NCBI GenBank assembly: GCA_023424095.1
Contig: JAFAEG010000147.1
Coordinates: forward strand, 1 to 6,319
Direction of reading: 5' to 3'
Length of the DNA: 6,319 bases
From: Pseudomonadota bacterium
Lineage (GTDB): Bacteria; Pseudomonadota; Alphaproteobacteria; Sphingomonadales; Sphingomonadaceae
In this document: positions 1-4,743 of the stretch, one piece after another
How positions within the stretch are numbered: the first letter of the stretch is position 1
Layout of the letters: every line of letters begins with the position of its first letter
The notes under the pieces: generated by a model
What the model was told of the DNA's origin: nothing
Database searches by the model: none
Seen by the model: only the letters and a program-made list of their open reading frames with translations
Position numbers and translations under genes: made by a program

Positions 1-430
1 CCGGAATCCGGCGCGGCTGTGGACCTGGATCGCGATCCTCTCCGCTCTGCTGATGGTCGGCGCGCTCACCGCCATCTATTTCATCGGCCCGCAGCAGATT
101 TCCGCCTGGATGAATGGCGGCGCCGCCCCGGCCAATGCCAGCGATGCCCTGCGCTTCACCCGCCGCGACCTGTCGCGCGAGCCGCTGCCGACCGACCGCG
201 AATTGTTCACCGTGACCGGCGAGATCACCAACGTCTCGAGCGAGACCCAGCGCGTGCCGCAGATCCGCGCGGAAGTGACCGACGCCGATCAGAATGTGAT
301 CTTCGCCTGGACGATCGCCCCGCCGGTCAGCGAACTGGCCGCCGGCCAGGCGATCACCTTCTCCAGCGCCTCGACCGACGTGCCGAAAGGCGGACGAAGC
401 CTGAGCCTGCGCTTCGCTTCCGGGAATTAG
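1..430 (+). CDS. DUF3426 / zinc-ribbon-type membrane protein, C-terminal part (5' end outside window)
   Basis: The reading frame enters from the left edge (first full codon at base 2) and stops with TAG at 428-430, so only the last 142 residues are seen. A single hydrophobic segment (LWTWIAILSALLMVGALTAI, about residues 6-25 of the visible part) is a likely transmembrane helix. It is followed by a roughly 110-residue soluble domain. That domain has the DUF3426 pattern: a strand with 'FTVTGEITNVSSETQRVPQI', then 'AEVTDADQNVIFAW', an 'L..GQ' turn, and 'VPKGGRSLSLRFA' at the end. Members of this family usually carry an MJ0042-type zinc ribbon at the N-terminus and a DUF3426 domain after the membrane helix; the ribbon would lie outside this window. 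The function of the family is not established. The internal ATG at 53 lies inside the membrane helix, so it is not the true start. The gene ends 3 bp before the phosphofructokinase start, which suggests co-transcription and coupling. Confidence 0.8.
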   Translation, partial: RNPARLWTWIAILSALLMVGALTAIYFIGPQQISAWMNGGAAPANASDALRFTRRDLSREPLPTDRELFTVTGEITNVSSETQRVPQIRAEVTDADQNVIFAWTIAPPVSELAAGQAITFSSASTDVPKGGRSLSLRFASGN

Positions 431-433
431 GCG

Positions 434-1537
434 ATGCATATCGGCATCCTGACCGGCGGCGGCGACGTACCCGGGCTCAATGCCTGCATCCGCGCGGTCA
501 CCCTTTCCGCCGACGATCTCGGCTGGCGCGTCACCGGCTTCAAGCGCGGCTGGGAAGGGGTGATGGCAATCGATCCCGCCGATCCCGCCAGCATCGCCGC
601 CAACACGATCGCGCTGGACCGCGAGGCGGTGCGCGGCATCGACCGCACCGGTGGCACCATCCTGCACACGTCCCGGCTCGACCCGCGCACGATGAAGGAA
701 GGCGACGGCACCGGCCACGTCCTCGACGTGCTGAACCGGCTCGGCGTTGACGCCATGGTGACTTTGGGCGGCGACGGCACGTTGCGCTTCTCCGCCCACC
801 TCGCCGGCCAGGGGGTCCGCGTCATCTCCGTCCCCAAGACGATGGACAATGACGTGTTCGGCACGGATTATTGCATCGGCTTCTCGACCGCGGTCAGCCG
901 CTCGGTCGAGGCGATCAATGCGCTCCGCACCACCGTCGCCAGCCACCAGCGGATCGGCGTGATCGAATTGTTCGGCCGCCGCAGCGGCGAGACCGCCTTG
1001 CTCGCCGGCCATCTCGCCCAGGTCGACCGCACGATCATCTCCGAAGTCCCGGCCGATCTCGACCGGCTGCTGCCGTTGATCGCCGAGGACAAGGCGTCGA
1101 ACCCGTCCGGCTATGCGATGATGGTCGTCTCCGAAGGCGCACGGATCGCCGGCGAGGACGCCCCGCGCGACGGCGACATCGCCAAATCCTCCGCGGAGCG
1201 CGGCTCCGAGCGGATCGGCGACCGCCTGGGCCGCGCCGTCACCCAGCGGCTCGGCAGCGGCGTGGTGATCCAGGAGCTCGCCTATCTGATGCGCGCCGGC
1301 GAGCCCGACGCGATGGACCGCATGGCCGGCCTGGCCTTCGGCGCGCTCGCCGTGCAGCTGCTCCAGCAGGGCGAACATGGCCGCATGGTCGCGCTGCGCC
1401 ACGGGAATTACACCCACGTCCCCGCCGACGCCCTGCTGAGCGGGGAGAAACTGGTCGACGTCGATGCCCTCTACGACCCCGCCCGCTACCGCGCCCGCCT
1501 GCTCAAGGTCGAGGGCATGCCGATGTTCCTGTATTGA
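434..1537 (+). CDS. 6-phosphofructokinase (PfkA superfamily, ATP- or PPi-dependent not settled)
   Basis: The 367-residue protein phosphorylates fructose 6-phosphate to fructose 1,6-bisphosphate in the cytoplasm. PFK motifs appear in order: GGGDVPGLNACIR (8-20, phosphoryl-donor loop), GGDGT (112-116), PKTMDND (134-140, with D138 aligning with catalytic Asp127 of E. coli PfkA), IELFGRRSGE (177-186, the MGR region that binds sugar phosphate), SEGA (233-236) and YLMRAGEPDAMDR (from 284, the position of canonical QRGG). Residues that discriminate donors are mixed. Gly115 is the ATP-type residue (PPi enzymes usually have Asp there), while Lys135 replaces the Gly of bacterial ATP-PFKs. Trypanosomatid ATP-PFKs and Streptomyces-type enzymes also combine Gly and Lys, so ATP use is somewhat favoured but not proven. 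It is longer than E. coli PfkA (about 320 residues). The ATG follows the previous stop by 3 bp with only a weak AGG, so translational coupling is likely. Many sphingomonads degrade glucose by the Entner-Doudoroff route, so the role may not be classical glycolysis. Confidence 0.93.
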   Translation: MHIGILTGGGDVPGLNACIRAVTLSADDLGWRVTGFKRGWEGVMAIDPADPASIAANTIALDREAVRGIDRTGGTILHTSRLDPRTMKEGDGTGHVLDVLNRLGVDAMVTLGGDGTLRFSAHLAGQGVRVISVPKTMDNDVFGTDYCIGFSTAVSRSVEAINALRTTVASHQRIGVIELFGRRSGETALLAGHLAQVDRTIISEVPADLDRLLPLIAEDKASNPSGYAMMVVSEGARIAGEDAPRDGDIAKSSAERGSERIGDRLGRAVTQRLGSGVVIQELAYLMRAGEPDAMDRMAGLAFGALAVQLLQQGEHGRMVALRHGNYTHVPADALLSGEKLVDVDALYDPARYRARLLKVEGMPMFLY

Positions 1538-1552
1538 GGAAATCGTCCGCGC

Positions 1553-1921
1553 ATGAACTGTGATGAGCTAAGCAGAGAGATCGAGACGAATCTCGGCTGC
1601 CTGCTTTCGGACTTCAGCCTGCAGTTGGATGACGCCAGAGAGATCGAAGGCGATGGCTGTGAATTGACGTATCGATCGCCCCGCCGACTTGTCAGATTCT
1701 ATTCTTCCCCCCGCAACGGCGAAATCAACTGTCTCGTTACCGATGACATAAGCGAGTCAGCCGACGAGCGGCGTAATTGGCGTTACGTTCGTGATGCGGC
1801 CGGGTGGCGAGCGGACTGGACCGATGAACAGTTGGAGGCCGAGCCGCATCCAGGCTTCAGGTCGGTCGGCGAACGGCTCGTGGACTTGGGCGATCGGCTC
1901 TCCGAACTTTCATGGAGATGA
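1553..1921 (+). CDS. hypothetical small acidic protein, atypical codon use
   Basis: I do not recognise this 122-residue protein. It lacks a signal peptide or membrane segment and is rich in Asp and Glu. It has four cysteines (C3, C16, C36, C60) that are not spaced as a metal site. The pattern suggests an N-terminal helix (1-20), a central strand-rich part ('CELTYRSPRRLVRFYSSPRNGE' region, then 'INCLVTD'), a Trp/Arg-rich stretch (W76, W85, W89) and a C-terminal helix ('VGERLVDLGDRLSEL'). This small alpha/beta layout is seen in various immunity-like and accessory proteins, but I can make no family call. The start ATG has only a GGA about 12 bases upstream, overlapping the PFK stop. Base composition is visibly lower in GC than on either side. 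AGA is used four times and AGG once, with CTA and ATA also present, whereas I see no AGA/AGG codons in the preceding PFK gene. This suggests recent acquisition or weak expression. The gene lies 15 bp after PFK on the same strand, and no terminator is evident between them. Confidence 0.65.
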   Translation: MNCDELSREIETNLGCLLSDFSLQLDDAREIEGDGCELTYRSPRRLVRFYSSPRNGEINCLVTDDISESADERRNWRYVRDAAGWRADWTDEQLEAEPHPGFRSVGERLVDLGDRLSELSWR

Positions 1922-1958
1922 CATCCCAGATTGGAAGCATGAGGTAACCGGAAGGTGA

Positions 1959-1986
1959 TTGCGCGCCCCAAGTCCCCCTGCTAGAG
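1959..1986 (+). promoter_or_regulatory. probable promoter of the tRNA-Leu gene
   Basis: A TTGCGC (1959-1964) resembling a -35 box is followed after 16 bp by CTAGAG (1981-1986) as a -10 box. The spacer is C-rich, ending in CCCCCTG, which is a style often seen at alphaproteobacterial stable-RNA promoters. The predicted transcription start would be near 1992-1994, leaving a leader of about 40 bases before the mature tRNA 5' end at 2034. The call rests on similarity to the consensus only. Confidence 0.5.
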
Positions 1987-2033
1987 GCGCCCGCCTACCC
2001 GGTGGTGGCTTCGCGCTGCCCCTCCTTCGATGT

Positions 2034-2120
2034 GCGGTCGTGGCGGAACTGGTAGACGCGCAACGTTGAGGTCGTTGTGTCCGAAAGGACGTGGAAGTTC
2101 GAGTCTTCTCGACCGCACCA
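2034..2120 (+). tRNA. tRNA-Leu, anticodon GAG, CCA encoded
   Basis: The full 87-base cloverleaf can be drawn by hand. The acceptor stem GCGGTCG (2034-2040) pairs perfectly with CGACCGC (2110-2116), followed by discriminator A2117 and encoded CCA (2118-2120). The D arm has the leucine-type GCGGAACTGGTAGACGC. The anticodon stem CAACG/CGTTG (2061-2065 / 2073-2077) closes the 7-base loop TTGAGGT, giving anticodon GAG at 2068-2070, which reads CUC and CUU. A long class II variable arm (GTCC-GAAA-GGAC, 2079-2090) supports leucine. The T arm is GGAAG-TTCGAGT-CTTCT (2093-2109) with one G-U pair. Discriminator A and the long variable arm are the standard LeuRS identity features. CUC is probably a frequent Leu codon in this GC-rich genome, so this is a housekeeping tRNA. 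Confidence 0.97.
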
Positions 2121-2164
2121 ATCATTCATGACAGACATTTGGTCGCTCCGGCGCTGATCCGGGG

Positions 2165-2188
2165 CCCCTCTGTCGTCGCGTGAAGGGG
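2165..2188 (+). promoter_or_regulatory. Shine-Dalgarno of the permease, with a hairpin that could cover it
   Basis: AAGGGG at 2183-2188 sits 9 bases before the ATG at 2198 and decides the permease start. The alternative GTG at 2180 has no ribosome site upstream. CCCCT at 2165-2169 can pair with AGGGG at 2184-2188 across a 14-base loop, which would hide the ribosome site. The adjacent GGGG (2161-2164) could compete for the same C run. Whether this structure regulates translation is inference. Confidence 0.4.
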
Positions 2189-2197
2189 ATTCGGGCC

Positions 2198-3544
2198 ATG
2201 GCCGGACAAGCGGACGGATCCCAGCGCGCCCTCGGCTTCTGGCCCTGTCTGGCGCTCGTCGTCGGCACGATCATCGGCTCCGGCATCTTCCTCCTCCCCG
2301 CCCAGCTGGCCCCGTTCGGCTGGAATGCGATGTTCGGCTGGGGCGTGACGATCGGCGGGGCCCTGTGCATCGCCTTCGTCTTCGCCAGGCTGGCGGCAGC
2401 GATTCCCGCAGCGGCGGGACCACACGCCTTCGTCGGCCAGGCGTTCGGCGGCTTGGCCGCATTCGGCATCACCTGGGCCTATTGGATCGCGATCTGGGTC
2501 GGCAACGCCGCCATCGCGATCGGCGCGGTGAGCTATATCTCCCTGTTCGCGCCCGCGCTGGCCGACACGCCGATCCTGGGCGCGGGCGCGGCGATCGCCT
2601 TGCTCTGGCTGCTCACCGCCCTCAACTGCCTCAGCTTGAAGGCGTCGGGCGGCTTTCAATTGGTCACCGCCGCGCTGAAGCTGCTGCCGCTGCTGGCGGT
2701 GATCCTGATCGCCGGGTTCGCGATGGCGAGCGGCGCGGAGAGCCAGGCGCCGGCCTTCCGCGCGGAGGATATCAATCTCGATTCGATCAACAGCGCCGCG
2801 GCGATCGGTCTTTGGGCGATGGTGGGGTTCGAGGCGGCGGCCTGGGCCAGCCGCAACGTCCGCGATCCCGCCCGCACGGTCCCGCGCGCGACCTTCTACG
2901 GCACCCTTGCCGTCGGTCTCTTCTATCTCGCCGTCACCACCGCGGTGATGCTGCTCACCCCACCGGACGCCCTCGCCGCCTCCAACGCCCCGCTTGCGCT
3001 CGCGATCGAGCCCTTCACCGGCGAAGGCGTTGCCTTGCTGATCGGCCTCTTTGCGGCAATCAGCGTGGTCGGCGCCCTGAACGGGCTGGTGCTGGTACAG
3101 GGCGAATTGCCGCTGCAGCTCGCCCGCGACGGCGCGCTCCCCGCCTGGCTCGGGAAAATCTCGGCGCGCGGCCTGCCGGTGCGGGCGCAGATCGTCTCCA
3201 GTGCGCTCTCGACCGCGCTCATTCTCGCCAACGCCAGCCGCACCTTGGCGGGCCTGTTCATGTTCATGGCTCTGGTCGCGACCGCCGCGACCCTAATCCT
3301 CTATCTGGCCGTTGCGCTGGCCGCGCTCGAATTGCAGCGCCGCAACCGGGTGGAGACCAGCCCGTTGCTGCTGCTCACCGCCGGCATCGGCATCCTGTTC
3401 GCGCTGTGGACCTTTTACGGCGCGGGGCTGGAGGCGACGGCCTGGACGCTGGCGCTGATCGCGGCCGGCTTCCCGCTTTACGCGCTGACGAAGACGCTCA
3501 GCGCCAGACGGCCGGCGGCTGCGCCTCACGCACCTCCGGAATAA
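2198..3544 (+). CDS. APC-superfamily amino acid/polyamine permease, AdiC/PotE-like (basic amino acid antiporter branch)
   Basis: The 448-residue inner-membrane transporter shows about 12 hydrophobic segments. It starts with the APC helix-1 signature GTIIGSGIFLLP (23-34), the unwound substrate-binding stretch. It aligns throughout with E. coli AdiC from memory: YWIAIWVGN (95-103, AdiC Y93 to N101), LWAMVGFEAA (205-214, carrying AdiC W202 as W206 and E208 as E212), 'RDPARTVPRAT' in the loop after helix 6, and 'ARDGALPAWLGKIS'. AdiC Trp293, which stacks on the guanidinium of arginine, is replaced by Leu297, and Cys97 by Ile99. The substrate is therefore probably not arginine/agmatine; a neutral or other amino acid, or an amine, is possible. 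ATG 2198 is chosen over GTG 2180 because AAGGGG is correctly spaced. No decarboxylase is adjacent, which argues against an acid-resistance antiporter. The 3' end overlaps the convergent Rieske gene by 47 bp. The family call is firm; the substrate is unknown. Confidence 0.9.
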   Translation: MAGQADGSQRALGFWPCLALVVGTIIGSGIFLLPAQLAPFGWNAMFGWGVTIGGALCIAFVFARLAAAIPAAAGPHAFVGQAFGGLAAFGITWAYWIAIWVGNAAIAIGAVSYISLFAPALADTPILGAGAAIALLWLLTALNCLSLKASGGFQLVTAALKLLPLLAVILIAGFAMASGAESQAPAFRAEDINLDSINSAAAIGLWAMVGFEAAAWASRNVRDPARTVPRATFYGTLAVGLFYLAVTTAVMLLTPPDALAASNAPLALAIEPFTGEGVALLIGLFAAISVVGALNGLVLVQGELPLQLARDGALPAWLGKISARGLPVRAQIVSSALSTALILANASRTLAGLFMFMALVATAATLILYLAVALAALELQRRNRVETSPLLLLTAGIGILFALWTFYGAGLEATAWTLALIAAGFPLYALTKTLSARRPAAAPHAPPE

Positions 3545-4601
3545 GCCGGGTCAATTTGCGCCCGAAGCTGCGCAGGCACACTTCGCTCGCGCCCAAAGGC
3601 CCCGGCACATAGGCTGAGCTGCCCATCCCCGCCTGCACCCGGGCGATCAAGTCCGTGTCCTCGGCGTTCACCCGCCGGTTGATCCGCCAGTTCAGATAGC
3701 GCGCCGCCTTCAATTCGCGGTCCGCCCCCGGAAGCGCGTAGCTGACCTCGCGAATGAGCGTTTCGGTCGGTCCGACCGGCACGAAATGCATGAAATCGAC
3801 CTGGTCGGGATAGAAATCGATCGCGACGTTCGGCCAGAGCTTCAGATACAGCCAGCGCCGTCCGCGCTCCCGTGGCAGGAAATGCTGATAGGCGCGCTCG
3901 GAAAGGTTGCGCGACGGATGCTCGATCAGATCGCCCCACATCCGGTCGACATGCTCGCCCGCCTCGATGCCGTAATCGCCGCCGAATAGGCGGGTCAGCC
4001 CAGGATGCGCGACGTCGATGTGCAAAGCGTCGGAATAATTGTCCGCGACATTCTTCCAGTTCACCGGGCGTGGCCGAAGCGTGATCCGGCCCAGCGCCTC
4101 CAGCTCAGCCAGCCGGTAGGGCGCGACCTCGGCCTCATAAGGTGCCATCATTTCGGCAACGGTTGGTCCGCCGCCTTCCAGCCGTACGAACACGAAGCCG
4201 TGCCACAGCTCGCATTCGACCGGCAGCAGCCCCCAATCCTTGAGCCGCAGGTCGTCATAATCCGCTCGGTTCGGCACAGCGAGCAGCCGCCCGTCGGCGG
4301 CATAGGTCCAGGCGTGATAGGGACAGGTCAGCCGCTTCGCGCAGCCGCCGGTCCCGTCGAGCAAACGCGCGCCGCGATGCCGGCAGACATTGTGGAAGGC
4401 CCGGACCGCGCCATCGGTCCCGCGCATCGCGATGATGGAATCGCCGAGCAGATCGAGCGAGCGCCAGTCGCCGGGCGCGGGAATATCATTCTGATGACAG
4501 ACGATCTGCCAGGCGGGGCGGATCACCCGCGCCATCTCGACCCGGAAATAATCCGTATCGCGATAGACCCAGCCGGGCAGGCTCAGCGCGTCATTCTCCA
4601 T
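3498..4601 (-). CDS. Rieske [2Fe-2S] non-heme iron oxygenase, alpha subunit (aromatic-ring/quaternary-amine oxygenase family)
   Basis: The 367-residue cytoplasmic oxygenase contains both hallmark metal sites. The Rieske cluster site is C73-x-H75 ... C93-x2-H96 (VCRHRGARL and CPYHAW, 17 residues between them). The mononuclear iron site is D191-x2-H194-x4-H199 within NWKNVADNYSDALHIDVAHP. D191 is the bridging Asp and D315 in 'AEDTDLI' is the likely third iron ligand. The C-terminal 'EDTDLIARVQAGMGS...GPLGASE' pattern resembles the glycine-betaine/carnitine/choline monooxygenase branch more than naphthalene dioxygenase. The family oxygenates aromatic rings or N-demethylates amines with electrons from a separate reductase; no reductase, ferredoxin or beta subunit is encoded in this window. 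The ATG at 4601 is the only standard in-frame start before Met23, though GGAGG lies just one base before it. The gene is divergent from the PBP gene and convergent with the permease. The substrate cannot be read from sequence. Confidence 0.92.
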   Translation of the reverse strand: MENDALSLPGWVYRDTDYFRVEMARVIRPAWQIVCHQNDIPAPGDWRSLDLLGDSIIAMRGTDGAVRAFHNVCRHRGARLLDGTGGCAKRLTCPYHAWTYAADGRLLAVPNRADYDDLRLKDWGLLPVECELWHGFVFVRLEGGGPTVAEMMAPYEAEVAPYRLAELEALGRITLRPRPVNWKNVADNYSDALHIDVAHPGLTRLFGGDYGIEAGEHVDRMWGDLIEHPSRNLSERAYQHFLPRERGRRWLYLKLWPNVAIDFYPDQVDFMHFVPVGPTETLIREVSYALPGADRELKAARYLNWRINRRVNAEDTDLIARVQAGMGSSAYVPGPLGASEVCLRSFGRKLTRLIPEVREAQPPAVWR

Positions 4602-4627
4602 GCCTCCGTCTAGCGCCCCACGGTGAC

Positions 4628-4648
4628 AAAGTCGCGCCAGACGACTTT
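4628..4648. promoter_or_regulatory. perfect 7-bp inverted repeat in the divergent intergenic region, possible operator
   Basis: AAAGTCG (4628-4634) and CGACTTT (4642-4648) are exact inverted copies separated by 7 bases. The site lies 27-47 bp upstream of the Rieske start codon and about 100 bp upstream of the PBP start. The symmetry and position suit a dimeric regulator, such as one controlling the oxygenase gene. No regulator gene is seen in the window, so this is inference. A weak RNA hairpin is the alternative. Confidence 0.4.
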
Positions 4649-4705
4649 TGCGGATTCCCGTCCTCTTACCCTTGCGTTAACCTTGCCCCGGTTAGCTCGC
4701 TTTCA

Positions 4706-4726
4706 CGTCGCTGCGACGCTCGCAGC
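4706..4726 (+). promoter_or_regulatory. overlapping hairpins in the PBP leader
   Basis: GCTGCGA (4710-4716) pairs perfectly with TCGCAGC (4720-4726) over a 3-base loop. The overlapping CGTCG (4706-4710) can instead pair with CGACG (4714-4718) over a 3-base loop, so the two structures exclude each other. They end 17 bases before the PBP ATG and are not followed by a T run, so this is not a classical terminator. A leader-RNA role is possible, but chance in GC-rich DNA is also possible. Confidence 0.3.
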
Positions 4727-4743
4727 CCTTTGCCCGGACACGC

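Noticed and set aside
19..750. 243-codon plus-strand open frame
   Set aside because: It is an Arg-rich, low-complexity shadow in another frame of the DUF3426 and PFK genes, typical of GC-rich DNA.
1553..1921. Toxin-antitoxin or immunity gene call for the 122-residue protein
   Set aside because: There is no partner gene, no DNA-binding motif and no recognised toxin or immunity signature; only composition suggests it.
1553..2120. Genomic island integrated at the tRNA-Leu gene
   Set aside because: Islands normally enter at the tRNA 3' end. The atypical gene lies on the 5' side, and I see no integrase and no repeat of the tRNA 3' end.
2180..2197. GTG start at 2180 for the permease, adding six residues
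   Set aside because: There is no ribosome site before it, and it would place AAGGGG inside the gene; ATG 2198 has that site at 9 bases.
2365..3612. 415-codon plus-strand open frame overlapping the permease
   Set aside because: The translation is Arg/Gly/Ala-rich without hydrophobic or domain structure; the permease frame has clear family motifs.
4005..4613. 202-codon plus-strand open frame antisense to the Rieske gene
   Set aside because: The minus frame carries intact Rieske and iron-site motifs; the plus frame has none and is a mirror artefact.
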